From the NCBI RefSeq assembly GCF_004683885.1, contig NZ_CP038440.1, positions 1,150,001-1,214,000 of the forward strand: a stretch of DNA of 64,000 nt, in the 5' to 3' direction. The notes beneath the pieces are model-generated. The model worked only from the letters and a program-made list of their open reading frames with translations. It ran no database searches and had not been told where the DNA came from. The position numbers and the translations under genes are program-made. How positions within the stretch are numbered: position 1 is the stretch's first letter; every line of letters begins with the position of its first letter. This stretch comes from Brevundimonas sp. MF30-B (GTDB taxonomy: Bacteria; Pseudomonadota; Alphaproteobacteria; Caulobacterales; Caulobacteraceae). Below, in pieces: positions 52,898 to 61,389 of this stretch.

Positions 52898-55435
52898 TCA
52901 GCCCCCCGGGAACAGGCGGGTCAGCAGCGCGGCGAAGGCGCTCTGGCCGGCGGCATAGGTCAGGAACAGGGCCATCAGCTCGGCCGTGGCGGGGCGCTTG
53001 GCGCTGGCGTGGCCGGCCAGCCAGCGGGCGGGCGCATACAGCGCCATGATGGCGGCGGTCAGCACGAACATCCCCTGCCAGGCCAGGAAGGCATAGACCG
53101 TCGCGCCCTGGCCCGAGTGCTGCGGCATCAGGCCCGTGCCGCGCCACGTCGTCAGATCCAGGCCCCAGGCGGCGACCACGGCGATCGCGCCCAGCGAGGC
53201 CAGAACGGCCCAGATCATCGGACTGCGCGGACGGTCGGCCTTCAGCATCCTGACCGAGGTCCAGAGCAGCACGACCGCCAGGGCGTCCAGCGCCAGCACG
53301 CCCACCAGCGTTAGCATCTCGGGCGGCGGAGCCCAGGTCTCGGGCCGGCTGCTCCACAGGAAGACATAGGAGAAGGCGGTCATCACCGTGACCATGCCGG
53401 CCACGATCAGGGTGATCGACATGGCCCACCAGCCGTGGCTGGCCGTGCCGCTGGCGTAGGTCGGCACCATGACGCCCGCGCCGATGTCGGCCATGTCGAC
53501 CTCGTGCGGGCGATCGAGTTTCCAGCACCACATGACGATGCAGTAGACCGCCGCCACGCCGCAGACGGCCGCGACGGCGTAGGCCTGGATCACCAGGATC
53601 AGGAAGAAGGCGGCGGTGAACAGGGCGGCCCAGACGTGCCAGCCGCTGGGGCGCGGCAGGCGCATCAGCTGGATCGGTTCGGCGTTGATGGCGGTGGTGA
53701 CCAGCGTCTCGCGCTCGCCCGTGACCGTGCCGGGTATGAAGTAGCGGCCGGCGTCGACGTCCCTCTGCAGGTTTTTCTGGTCCCACAGGGGGTACAGGCT
53801 TTTCACGACCGGCACCGAGCGGATCGAGAACAGGCCGCCGCGCAGCCACTCGAGCCCCGGCCCGCCGTAGATGTTGCCCGCCTCCTTGCCGGCGAACGGA
53901 CGGAAGTTGCGGATCATGTCGATGACCCACAGCAGAACCGCCAGGCCGAAGATGAACGAGCCCACCGACGAGATGAAGTTGGGCAGGTCCCAGCCTCGCT
54001 CGGGCAGATAGGTGTAGACCCGCCTGGGCATCCCCATCAGCCCAGTCAGGTGCATGGGCAGGAAGGTCACGTTGTGGCCAATGAACATCAGCCAGAAGAT
54101 CCACTTGCCCATCCGCTCGCTGAGCGGTCGGCTGCTGAGCGCCGGCAGCCAGTAGTAGATCGCCGCGAACAGCGGGAAGACCATGCCGCCGATCAACACA
54201 TAGTGAAGGTGGGCGACGATGAAGTAGCTGTCGTGCGCCTGCCAGTCGAACGGCACCATGGCCACCATGACGCCGGTCAGCCCGCCCATGACGAAGATGA
54301 TCAGGGCCCCGATGACGAACAGGCTGGGGGTGTTGTTGGGCATCTTCCCGGACGCCACGGTTGCGATCCAGGCGAAGACCTGGACCCCCGCGGGTATGCT
54401 GACGGCCATCGACGCGGCGGAGAAGATGCTGATCGACATGGTCGGCATGCCGGTCGTGAACATGTGGTGCGACCAGACGCCGAAGCTGATGAAGCCCGTG
54501 GCGATCATGGCCAGCACGACCATGCGGTAGCCGACCAGCGGCGTCTTCGCGAGCGCCGGGATGATGGTCGACATGGCGCCGGCCGCCGGCAGGAAGATGA
54601 TGTAGACCTCGGGGTGGCCAAAGAACCAGAACAGATGCTGCCACAGCATCGGATCGCCGCCCAGGATCGGGTCGAAGAAGGGCCAGCCGAACGCGCGCTC
54701 CAGCTCCAGCAGCAGCGTCGCCAGGATCACCGATGGGAAGGCGATGATGATCATCACCGCGAAGATCAGGCACGCCCAGGCGAAGATCGGCAGCTTGTCC
54801 AGCGTCATGCCGGGCGCGCGGGTCTTGAGCACGCCGACGATGATCTCGATGGCGCCGGCGATGGCCGAGATCTCGATGAAGCCGATGCCCAGCAGCCAGA
54901 AATCGGCGTTGATCCCCGGCGAATAGGTCATGCTGGTCAGCGGCGGATACATGAACCAGCCGCCGTCCGGCGCCAGACCGAAGAACAGCGAGGCGAAGAA
55001 GCACAGGCCGCCCACGAGATAGGCCCAGAAGGCGTAGGCGCTGAGCCGGGGGAAGGGCAGGTCGCGGGCCCCCAGCATCTGGGGCAGGATGGTCACCGCC
55101 AGCGCCTCGACCGCCGGCACGGCGAACAGGAACATCATCACCGTGCCGTGCATGGTGAAGAACTGGTTGTAGGTCTCCTGCGGCAGGAAGCCGACCATCG
55201 GCAGGGCCAGCTGGGTGCGCATGGCCAGGGCCAGCACGCCGGCCAGCACGAAGAACAGCATGGCCGCGCCGACGTAATAGACGCCGACGTAGTTGTTGTT
55301 GATGACCGTCAGCCACTGCCAGCCCTTTGGCCCGCACCAGACGTCTTCAAGCGCCTTCTTCTCGCCGCGCGGACGCGGGCCTTCGGTCGGAAAACGATCG
55401 TAGAGCTTGGGATCGAAGCCGCTCTCCGAACTCAT
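52898..55435 (-). CDS. Fused cytochrome c oxidase subunit I+III (caa3-type)
   Basis: An 845-residue fusion. The subunit I part (about 1-560) has 12 spans with haem/copper ligands: TMHGTVMMFLF (low-spin haem His), WQHLFWFFGHPEVYIIFLP (CuB His and Tyr-linked site), WSHHMFTTG (CuB His pair), HDSYFIVAHLHYVLIGG (haem ligands). The subunit III part (about 590-845) has TASHGWWAMSITLIVAGMVTVMTAFSYVFLWSSRPETW and further spans. It reduces O2 to water while pumping protons. Its start overlaps the coxB stop (ATGA). Confidence 0.93.
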   Translation of the reverse strand: MSSESGFDPKLYDRFPTEGPRPRGEKKALEDVWCGPKGWQWLTVINNNYVGVYYVGAAMLFFVLAGVLALAMRTQLALPMVGFLPQETYNQFFTMHGTVMMFLFAVPAVEALAVTILPQMLGARDLPFPRLSAYAFWAYLVGGLCFFASLFFGLAPDGGWFMYPPLTSMTYSPGINADFWLLGIGFIEISAIAGAIEIIVGVLKTRAPGMTLDKLPIFAWACLIFAVMIIIAFPSVILATLLLELERAFGWPFFDPILGGDPMLWQHLFWFFGHPEVYIIFLPAAGAMSTIIPALAKTPLVGYRMVVLAMIATGFISFGVWSHHMFTTGMPTMSISIFSAASMAVSIPAGVQVFAWIATVASGKMPNNTPSLFVIGALIIFVMGGLTGVMVAMVPFDWQAHDSYFIVAHLHYVLIGGMVFPLFAAIYYWLPALSSRPLSERMGKWIFWLMFIGHNVTFLPMHLTGLMGMPRRVYTYLPERGWDLPNFISSVGSFIFGLAVLLWVIDMIRNFRPFAGKEAGNIYGGPGLEWLRGGLFSIRSVPVVKSLYPLWDQKNLQRDVDAGRYFIPGTVTGERETLVTTAINAEPIQLMRLPRPSGWHVWAALFTAAFFLILVIQAYAVAAVCGVAAVYCIVMWCWKLDRPHEVDMADIGAGVMVPTYASGTASHGWWAMSITLIVAGMVTVMTAFSYVFLWSSRPETWAPPPEMLTLVGVLALDALAVVLLWTSVRMLKADRPRSPMIWAVLASLGAIAVVAAWGLDLTTWRGTGLMPQHSGQGATVYAFLAWQGMFVLTAAIMALYAPARWLAGHASAKRPATAELMALFLTYAAGQSAFAALLTRLFPGG

Positions 55436-56406
55436 TTCAGGCTGTCCAGATAGGCGGTGACTTCACGCAGGTCCTGGCCGGTCAGGACCGGATAGGAGGG
55501 CATGCGGTTGCCCGGCTTGATGGCCTGGCTGTCGGCGATCCAGCCGGCCAGCGTGCCGGGGTTGTTGGGCATGATGCCCGCGCCGATGGTGCGCCGCGCG
55601 CCGACGTGGCTCAGGTCCGGCCCCGCCAGTCCGTTGAAGGTCGTGCCGGCCACCGTGTGGCAGGCGCCGCAGCCGTTGGCGTCGAACACCTGGGCGCCGC
55701 GCGAGGCAAGGGCGGCGGTCGGGGCGGGCTGCAGCCGGCGCGCGCGCCAGGCGTCGAAATCAGCCGGTTCGTGGGCCACGACCACCAGGCCCATCAGGGC
55801 GTGCGGCCCGCCGCAGTATTCCGCGCACTGCCCGCCATAGACGCCGGGCTGGTCGGCCTGGAGGCGCAGCACGTTGCGACGGCCCGGGATCATGTCCAGC
55901 TTGCCGCCCAGGCGCGGCACCCAGAAGCTGTGGATCACGTCGGCGGACTCCAGCTCGAAGGCGATCGGCTCGCCGACGGGAATGTGGATCTCGTTGGCGT
56001 CCTGGATCACCTCGCGGCCCTGGTCGTCCAGATAGGCCACGCGGAACCACCACATCTCGCCGGTGACACGCACGCGCATCTCGCCGGGCAAAGGCTCTGA
56101 GGCGACCTTGGACGTGACCGCCAGGCCATAGAGCAGCAGGCCGCTCAGCACGACGATCGGAAAGGCCAGGCCGCCGGCCCAGATGATTTTCTCGCCGCCC
56201 AGCCGCGCGCGCCATCTGCGCGGTCCGAACAGGGCCAGGCCCAGCGCGACGACCACGACCACGAGCACGATCGCGCCCATGGCGAACAGCACCCAGCTGA
56301 CCAGGTTGATCGCGCTGGCGTAGGGGCCGGCGGGGTCCAGGGCGGGCGGCGGCCAGCCGGAGATTCCAGGCGGCGCCGAAGATCCAGTTGAAGTCTGTGC
56401 GGTCAT
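55432..56406 (-). CDS. Cytochrome c oxidase subunit II with C-terminal cytochrome c domain
   Basis: A 324-residue protein with two N-terminal spans (INLVSWVLFAMGAIVLVVVVVALGLALF and IIWAGGLAFPIVVLSGLLLYGLAV). The CuA domain has GEMWWFRVAYLDDQG, DVIHSFWVPRLGGKLDMIPGRRN and GQCAEYCGGPHALM. A fused class I cytochrome c domain carries CGACH and a distal Met in GNRMPSYPVL. This architecture defines caa3-type oxidases. It takes electrons from cytochrome c and passes them to subunit I. The start overlaps the upstream cytochrome c gene stop. Confidence 0.93.
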   Translation of the reverse strand: MTAQTSTGSSAPPGISGWPPPALDPAGPYASAINLVSWVLFAMGAIVLVVVVVALGLALFGPRRWRARLGGEKIIWAGGLAFPIVVLSGLLLYGLAVTSKVASEPLPGEMRVRVTGEMWWFRVAYLDDQGREVIQDANEIHIPVGEPIAFELESADVIHSFWVPRLGGKLDMIPGRRNVLRLQADQPGVYGGQCAEYCGGPHALMGLVVVAHEPADFDAWRARRLQPAPTAALASRGAQVFDANGCGACHTVAGTTFNGLAGPDLSHVGARRTIGAGIMPNNPGTLAGWIADSQAIKPGNRMPSYPVLTGQDLREVTAYLDSLK

Positions 56407-56792
56407 CTCAGCGTGTACAGATAGGCCGCGACGTCGCGGGCTTCGGCTTCGGTCAGAGGCAGGGCAGGCATTCCGGTCGAGGGATCCAGCGACGGCGCGT
56501 CGCGCAGCCACTGAACCAGAGTGTCGGGCTGGTTGGGGAAGCGGCCGGCGATCATGGGCCGCTCGCCAAAGCCGGCCAGGGTTCCACCGACCCGGCCCGA
56601 GGGCCAGCTGACACCCGGCGTCTCATGACAGGCGGCGCAGCCGATGCGCTCGGCGATGACCAGGCCGCGCGCGGCGTCCGCCCCGCTGATGACGCGCGGC
56701 GGGTCCTTTTCGGCGCAGGCGCTCAGGCTCAGCGTCGCCACGACGATGAGCCATGCAGGCCCGACTGCGGTTGCAGGCGATCGACGGTCCAT
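56403..56792 (-). CDS. Class I cytochrome c lipoprotein
   Basis: A 129-residue c-type cytochrome. The N-terminus has a signal peptide with lipobox LSAC (VVATLSLSACAEKD), so it is probably membrane-anchored by lipid. Haem site CAACH, distal Met in STGMPALPLTEAEARDVAAYL. It is the first gene of the oxidase operon on this strand and is coupled to subunit II by ATGA, suggesting it donates electrons to the CuA/cytochrome c domain. Confidence 0.88.
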   Translation of the reverse strand: MDRRSPATAVGPAWLIVVATLSLSACAEKDPPRVISGADAARGLVIAERIGCAACHETPGVSWPSGRVGGTLAGFGERPMIAGRFPNQPDTLVQWLRDAPSLDPSTGMPALPLTEAEARDVAAYLYTLR

Positions 56793-56893
56793 TCCACCCC
56801 GGCTGTCCCTTCAAGGCAGGACAATCCCGGCGAAGCGTCGCGGTTCCGTGGAAAACGGCGGAACCTTGACCGTCAGCCCTCGTTCGATGCCGC

Positions 56894-57640
56894 GTGCGCG
56901 CTTCTCCCATCATCGCCGTCTGGCTGTCGACCGCCGCCGTGGCGGGGCTGGCGGCCTGCCATCCCATGACCAATGAGACCGGCCAGGCTCTGACCGCCAC
57001 GGGCCAGTTGGTGGCGTTGAGCGGCGGCGACGGCGGGGCGGCCAACGCCTGCTTCACCTGCCACGGCATGGAGGGCCAGGGCGACGGCGTGGCCGCGCCC
57101 CGCCTGGCCGGACTGGATGTCGGCTATCTGCAGAAGCAGATGGAGGACTACGCCTCGGGCGTACGCGGCGACGACGTCATGGGCCCGGTCGCGCGGGGCC
57201 TCAGCCAGGCCGATCGGCGGGCTGTCGCCGCCTGGTACGCCAGCCTGCCTGCGCCGGTCGCAGCCACGGCGCCCCTGCCGACTCCGGTGGTCTATCTCAG
57301 CGGCGATCCGTCGCGGGGCATCCAGCCGTGCGCTGTCTGTCACGGCGCCCAGGGCCAGGGCGCCGGCCCGGGCGGACCGGCGATCTCGGGCCAGCCGCGC
57401 GCCTATACGGTCGAGCAGATCGAGCGCTGGCGCACCGGCGGGCGCCGCAACGATCCGCGCGGCGTCATGCGGGCCGCCGTCGCAGACCTGTCAGCCGCAG
57501 AAATCCAAGCCATAGCCGCCTGGCTAGAGACTTCGCCCGCTTCTCGACCGCCCGGTAGCGGCGCTGCCACTTCGTCCGTCGCCGCGGCAATTGCGGAACA
57601 ACCGGCAGCATCCAGTGCAGTACGTCGTCCCGATCAATGA
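56894..57640 (+). CDS. Dihaem cytochrome c (cytochrome c4-like)
   Basis: A 248-residue protein from a GTG, with a signal peptide ending near AGLAAC, so possibly a lipoprotein. Two class I haem domains: CFTCHGMEGQGDGVAAPRLAG with YLQKQMEDYASGVRG and a distal DDVMGPVARGLS; then CAVCHGAQGQGAGPGGPAISG with ERWRTGGRRNDPRGVMRAAVADLSAAEIQAIAAWL. This c4-like arrangement suits a periplasmic electron carrier to the oxidase. The last 60 residues (SRPPGSGAATSSVAAAIAEQ...) are non-conserved and overlap the convergent cytochrome b561 gene by 176 bp. Confidence 0.88.
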   Translation: MRASPIIAVWLSTAAVAGLAACHPMTNETGQALTATGQLVALSGGDGGAANACFTCHGMEGQGDGVAAPRLAGLDVGYLQKQMEDYASGVRGDDVMGPVARGLSQADRRAVAAWYASLPAPVAATAPLPTPVVYLSGDPSRGIQPCAVCHGAQGQGAGPGGPAISGQPRAYTVEQIERWRTGGRRNDPRGVMRAAVADLSAAEIQAIAAWLETSPASRPPGSGAATSSVAAAIAEQPAASSAVRRPDQ

Positions 57641-58199
57641 AGTGATGTTTGACCGCCGCCCCGACGTGGATGGGGATGAGCAGCAGCAGGCTTACGATCA
57701 GCGCGCCATGCATCCATTCCGCCACCGCCTCGACCCGCCAGCGCGCGGGGTTTGACATGTCGGCCATCGGAATGACGGGCCAGGGCAGCAGTCCCGCCAC
57801 CGTCAGCCCCTGCTGGGGCGCGGTCGCCGAGATCATGAACCAGCCGGTGATCGGCAGGCCGAACAGGCAGATGTAAAAGACATAGTGGGTGATGCTGGCG
57901 GCTGTGCTTTCCCAGCCCGGCTTGTCGGCGTCATTGATGCTGGGCGGCGCCAGCAGCCGCCAGGACAGCCGCCCGATCACCAGGAGCAGCATCAGCACGC
58001 CCACGCCGATATGCACGTCATAGGCCGCCAGCTTGTCGCCGCCGACCGGCAGCCGGCCCATGCGCCAGCCCCACACCAGCTGGAACACCACCAGCACCGC
58101 CATGGTCCAGTGGAAGGCGACGCCGATGGGCGAATAGCGGCCCTTGTCGTGGTGCCCTGCGGCCCACTCCAGAATATTGCCGATAAGCCGGTCGATCAT
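57465..58199 (-). CDS. Cytochrome b561 family membrane protein
   Basis: A 244-residue di-haem membrane protein. Four spans with paired histidines: SPIGVAFHWTMAVLVVFQLVWGW, YDVHIGVGVLMLLLVIGRLSWRLL, ITHYVFYICLFGLPITGWFMISA, and AEWMHGALIVSLLLLIPIHVGAAVKHHFIDRDDVLHWMLP. Bacterial b561 proteins pass electrons between quinone or superoxide and haem proteins. ATG 58199 overlaps the stop of the upstream ctaG-like gene. The C-terminal 40 residues are a basic tail (RRRTKWQRRYRAVEKRAKS) lying over the convergent cytochrome c gene. Confidence 0.9.
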   Translation of the reverse strand: MIDRLIGNILEWAAGHHDKGRYSPIGVAFHWTMAVLVVFQLVWGWRMGRLPVGGDKLAAYDVHIGVGVLMLLLVIGRLSWRLLAPPSINDADKPGWESTAASITHYVFYICLFGLPITGWFMISATAPQQGLTVAGLLPWPVIPMADMSNPARWRVEAVAEWMHGALIVSLLLLIPIHVGAAVKHHFIDRDDVLHWMLPVVPQLPRRRTKWQRRYRAVEKRAKSLARRLWLGFLRLTGLRRRPA

Positions 58200-58927
58200 G
58201 CCGCTCGGGTCCGCGGCGCGTCCGGCCCCAGCATGCGTCCGAGCACGACCAGCGCCGCCGCCAGATAGGCCGCCGCCGCCGGGGCCCACATGATCAGACC
58301 GGCCGCCTGCTGGTCCTCGAGCGGGGTCAGGCTCCAGGCCAGGGTCGAGGCGAAGTGGGGGGCGTAGAGCGGGTCGACCGCGAAGGTGATGATCGCGCCC
58401 AGCAGCCCCATCTGCACCATGGCCACCAGCAGGGCGGCGACGCCCGCCGGCGCCCGGCTGGCGCGCACGCTGGCCCAGAAGGCCAGGGCCGCGCCCAGAA
58501 TGCTGGCCTGCATCAGCCAGTAGGCCCCGTCGTTCGACAAGGCCCAGCCATAGGCCGCCGGCGCATGCCAGGCCCACAGCACCGCTGTCTGCAACAGGAC
58601 GGTCGTCCAAAGTCTTGGCTTGGCCACGCGCGGCAGGGCCAGCGCCATCAGCGGCGCGGCGACCAGCATCAGCAGCAGATGGTGCAGGGTGCGGGCGGTG
58701 AACAGCGCCGAACTGAGCGCGCACAGCGGTGAAACGAAGCTGACAAACAGGGCGACGACGGCCAGGGCGGCGGCCGCCTGCCGCTTCCAGCCCGCGCCGC
58801 GCAGCCCGAAGGTGAGGGCCGCCGCTAGCAAGGCCAGGCCGATCAGCAGAACGGGATCGCCGTTCCACCGGCTCCATATCGCGGCCGGGTCCGGCGCACT
58901 GCCGCAGTATGGCGTCCAGGTGTTCAT
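58196..58927 (-). CDS. caa3-type CtaG cytochrome oxidase assembly protein
   Basis: A 243-residue multipass membrane protein of the CtaG_caa3 family: MNTWTPYCGSAPDPAAIWSRWNGDPVLL at the start, about seven spans, LFTARTLHHLLLMLVAAPLMALALPR, LWAWHAPAAYGWALSNDGAYWLMQASILGAALAFW, and DPLYAPHFASTLAWSLTPLEDQQAAGLIMWAPAAAAYL. It helps copper insertion or assembly of caa3 oxidases. It is translationally coupled with cytochrome b561 and lies beside the oxidase operon. Confidence 0.9.
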   Translation of the reverse strand: MNTWTPYCGSAPDPAAIWSRWNGDPVLLIGLALLAAALTFGLRGAGWKRQAAAALAVVALFVSFVSPLCALSSALFTARTLHHLLLMLVAAPLMALALPRVAKPRLWTTVLLQTAVLWAWHAPAAYGWALSNDGAYWLMQASILGAALAFWASVRASRAPAGVAALLVAMVQMGLLGAIITFAVDPLYAPHFASTLAWSLTPLEDQQAAGLIMWAPAAAAYLAAALVVLGRMLGPDAPRTRAA

Positions 58928-59071
58928 CGCTAGGTCAGTCTCCCCCGAGACGCGCGGCGGCGGCGAATTCGAGCCTTGGCGATTCAAATCCGCTGGACGC
59001 CTCCAAGTTCCGAGCCGGCGACGGCTCTTCATCGACTGGCCAGCGACCGCTTCGGCTTCTAGACATGGAGC

Positions 59072-60178
59072 ATGCCCGAGTTCGTGACAGACATGACCCG
59101 CCAGGTCTTCGCCTTGTGGCGACAGTTCCACTGGCTGCCGGAATGGGCGGTGATCTCGGTCATCGTTGCAGTGTTCGTCTTCATCGGCTGGGCGGCCAAC
59201 CAGATCGTCTTCGCCCTGCTGACCTGGATCGTGCGCAAGCGAGACCTGTTCTGGCGCGGCGTCGTGGGGCGGGCGCGCCTCAAGGTGCGGATCGCGGTGA
59301 TGATCGTGGCGCTGGCGCTGGCGGTCACGGTTTCGCCGCTGCATCCAGAGCCCTCGCTGTTCATCCGCCAGACGCTGCTTTTCGCCTTCATCCTGACCGT
59401 CGGCTGGATGTTGATCGGCGCTGTGGACATGTGGGCGGTGGTCTATCTGCGCCGCTTCAACATGGAGACCGAGGACAATCTGGTGGCGCGCAAGCACGTC
59501 ACCCAGGCTCGGATCCTTCAGCGTGTCGCCGCCATTGTCATCGGTCTGATCACCCTGGGCCTGGCGCTGATGACCATCGGGGCCGTGCGCCAGTGGGGGT
59601 TGTCGCTGCTAGCCTCGGCGGGGGTGGTCGGGATCATCGCCGGCATCGCGCTGCAGCCCTTCTTCACCAACATGATCGCCGGCATCCAGATCGCCACCGC
59701 CCAGCCGATCCGCATCGACGACGCCGTGATCGTGGAAGGGGAGTGGGGGCGGGTCGAGGAGATCACCTCGACCTATGTGGTGGTCAAGCTGTGGGACTGG
59801 CGGCGCATGATCCTGCCGCTGACCTACTTCATCCAGAAACCGTTCCAGAACTGGACGCGCGAGAACTCCAGCCTGATCGGCGTGGTCTTCCTCTACGTCG
59901 ATTACGAGGCGCCGATGGACCGGCTTCGCACCGAGCTTGAACGGATCGTTCAAGCCAATCCGCTGTGGGACGGCGATGTGCTGAGCCTGCAGGTCACAGA
60001 CATCACCGAACGCACCGCCGAGGTCCGGTGCCTGGCAAGCGCCCGCAACGCGCCGACCGCTTTCGATCTGCGGTGCGAAATCCGCGAGCAGATGCTGGCC
60101 TTCATGCGCGACCAGTGCCGCGAAGCCCTGCCGCGCGATCGCATGGATTTGGAGCAGCGAGGACGACTCCCCGCCTGA
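59072..60178 (+). CDS. MscS-family mechanosensitive ion channel
   Basis: A 368-residue inner-membrane protein with four hydrophobic segments: WAVISVIVAVFVFIGWAANQIVFALL, VRIAVMIVALALAVTV, LLFAFILTVGWMLIGAVDMWAVVYL and ILQRVAAIVIGLITLGLALMTIGA. The pore helix plus beta domain follow: GLSLLASAGVVGIIAGIALQPFFTNMIAGIQIATAQPIRIDDAVIVEGEWGRVEEITSTYVVVKLWDWRRMILPLTYF. The cytoplasmic C-terminal domain is complete. It probably releases solutes on hypo-osmotic shock. It lies divergent from ctaG. Confidence 0.92.
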   Translation: MPEFVTDMTRQVFALWRQFHWLPEWAVISVIVAVFVFIGWAANQIVFALLTWIVRKRDLFWRGVVGRARLKVRIAVMIVALALAVTVSPLHPEPSLFIRQTLLFAFILTVGWMLIGAVDMWAVVYLRRFNMETEDNLVARKHVTQARILQRVAAIVIGLITLGLALMTIGAVRQWGLSLLASAGVVGIIAGIALQPFFTNMIAGIQIATAQPIRIDDAVIVEGEWGRVEEITSTYVVVKLWDWRRMILPLTYFIQKPFQNWTRENSSLIGVVFLYVDYEAPMDRLRTELERIVQANPLWDGDVLSLQVTDITERTAEVRCLASARNAPTAFDLRCEIREQMLAFMRDQCREALPRDRMDLEQRGRLPA

Positions 60179-60197
60179 CGGGGCCGGCCCTGATGCG

Positions 60198-60800
60198 TCA
60201 GTGACGCGAGGTCGGCGCCAGCGGCAGACGCACGCGCGCCGCAAACCCCTGGCCAGGGGCCGTCTCCAGCACAAGGCTCCCGCCCAGGTGCTCGATCAAC
60301 CCGCGCACCAGCGCCAGCCCTTCGCCCGTGACGCCGCTCTCAGCCCCGACGCCGGTGTCGCGCACCACCAGGCTGATCCCGTCGGCGGCGCGTGAGGCGG
60401 CCACCGCAACGGCCCCGCGCCCTCCATCCGGGAAGGCATGCCGCACCGCGTTCGAAAGCAGTTCGTGAAGAATGATGGCCAGAGGAGTCGCATGGGTCTC
60501 CGGAAGCGCGCCGACATCGCCGCGGAGTTCGAGCCGCACCGGGCGGTCGTGAACAGCCCGCCGCCAAAAGGCGATCGCGTCCTCCAGATAGCCGGCGACG
60601 TCCACGGCGCCCCCTGCGAGCAGGCGTCGGTTCAGCAGGCCTAAAGCCGCCACGACGTCGCTGAGCCATGTCAGATGCCGCCGGCTTTCCGGATCGCTTA
60701 CAGCGCGAAGCCGAATGCCGACCAGGGCCTGCAGCAACTGATAGTTGCCCGCCAGGCGCAGCTTCAGGTCTGAGACGTCCGTGTGTACGTCCGGCGCCAT
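60198..60800 (-). CDS. HisKA_2/HWE-like histidine kinase lacking the phospho-acceptor histidine
   Basis: About 200 residues from ATG 60800 (a TTG at 60833 is possible). The N-terminal two-helix region aligns with HisKA_2, but where HRVKNxLQ is expected it reads LRLAGNYQLLQAL, so the histidine is missing while R, N and Q remain. The ATPase domain is intact: ILHELLSNAVRHAFPDG (N box), LVVRDTGVGAESGVTGEGLALVRGLIEHLGGSLVLETAPGQGF. There is no sensor domain. It could be an inactive kinase, an anti-kinase or a phosphatase. It is divergent from a receiver-domain gene. Confidence 0.78.
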   Translation of the reverse strand: MAPDVHTDVSDLKLRLAGNYQLLQALVGIRLRAVSDPESRRHLTWLSDVVAALGLLNRRLLAGGAVDVAGYLEDAIAFWRRAVHDRPVRLELRGDVGALPETHATPLAIILHELLSNAVRHAFPDGGRGAVAVAASRAADGISLVVRDTGVGAESGVTGEGLALVRGLIEHLGGSLVLETAPGQGFAARVRLPLAPTSRH

Positions 60801-60926
60801 GGCTCCCCCGGCAAAAAAACTCTCCTGTTTCAATAGCCACGCCGAACCATTTCGCCAAGCGCGAGTTTAATGTGTCCGGTGGCCGACACAGGGTGGTAGA
60901 CACCGCCGGCTGGGAGGACCGTTCGT

Positions 60927-61382
60927 TTGACTTCACCACCAGGCCTACGGGTCATGATCGTCGAGGATCAGGCCATCTTGGCCATGGAAATCGAAATGGT
61001 GCTGACCGATGTCGGCTGCGAGGTGGTGGGCTGCGCTATGGACCAGGCGAGCGCCTTCGCCACGGCGGAGCGGGAACGCCCGGACCTGGCGCTGGTCGAC
61101 ATCAATCTGCTGGACGGCATGACGGGTCCACAGGTGGCGCATCGACTGGTTCAGGACTATGGCGCGACGGTGATCTTCCTGACGGCCAACCCAGAACAGA
61201 TCCCTGAGGGATTCGCCGGAGCGATCGGCGCGATATCAAAGCCCTTCGACGAACAGACGCTGCAGGCCGCCGTGGCCTTCGCCGGCAAGTTCATCTTCCA
61301 CCGCACCCTCGGCGAAACGCCGCGACGGTTTCGACTGGCGCCGTGGCTTCTCACCCCTCCGGAGGACATCGCCCCGCACTGA
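60927..61382 (+). CDS. Single-domain response regulator
   Basis: A 151-residue receiver protein from a TTG with GGAGG about 10 nt upstream; an ATG at 60953 would truncate the first strand. Acidic site EDQ in VMIVEDQAILAMEIEMVL, phospho-acceptor Asp58 in LALVDINLLDG, T in VIFLTANPEQ, and K in AISKPFDEQTL. After the receiver there are only about 30 residues (FHRTLGETPRRFRLAPWLLTPP) and no output domain. It is divergent from the degenerate kinase at 60198, its likely partner. It lacks the FATGUY motif of SdrG-type regulators. Confidence 0.88.
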   Translation: MTSPPGLRVMIVEDQAILAMEIEMVLTDVGCEVVGCAMDQASAFATAERERPDLALVDINLLDGMTGPQVAHRLVQDYGATVIFLTANPEQIPEGFAGAIGAISKPFDEQTLQAAVAFAGKFIFHRTLGETPRRFRLAPWLLTPPEDIAPH

Positions 61383-61389
61383 TCGGGGT

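Noticed and set aside
53435..55453. 672-codon plus-strand open frame over the cytochrome oxidase subunit I+III gene
   Set aside because: The opposite strand encodes an unmistakable oxidase. This frame gives a charged Asp/Arg/Gln-rich product with no family features.
60927..61382. SdrG/FATGUY-type general stress response regulator
   Set aside because: The segment around the conserved lysine reads AISKPFDEQ and lacks the FATGUY motif. No phyR, nepR or ecfG gene is adjacent.
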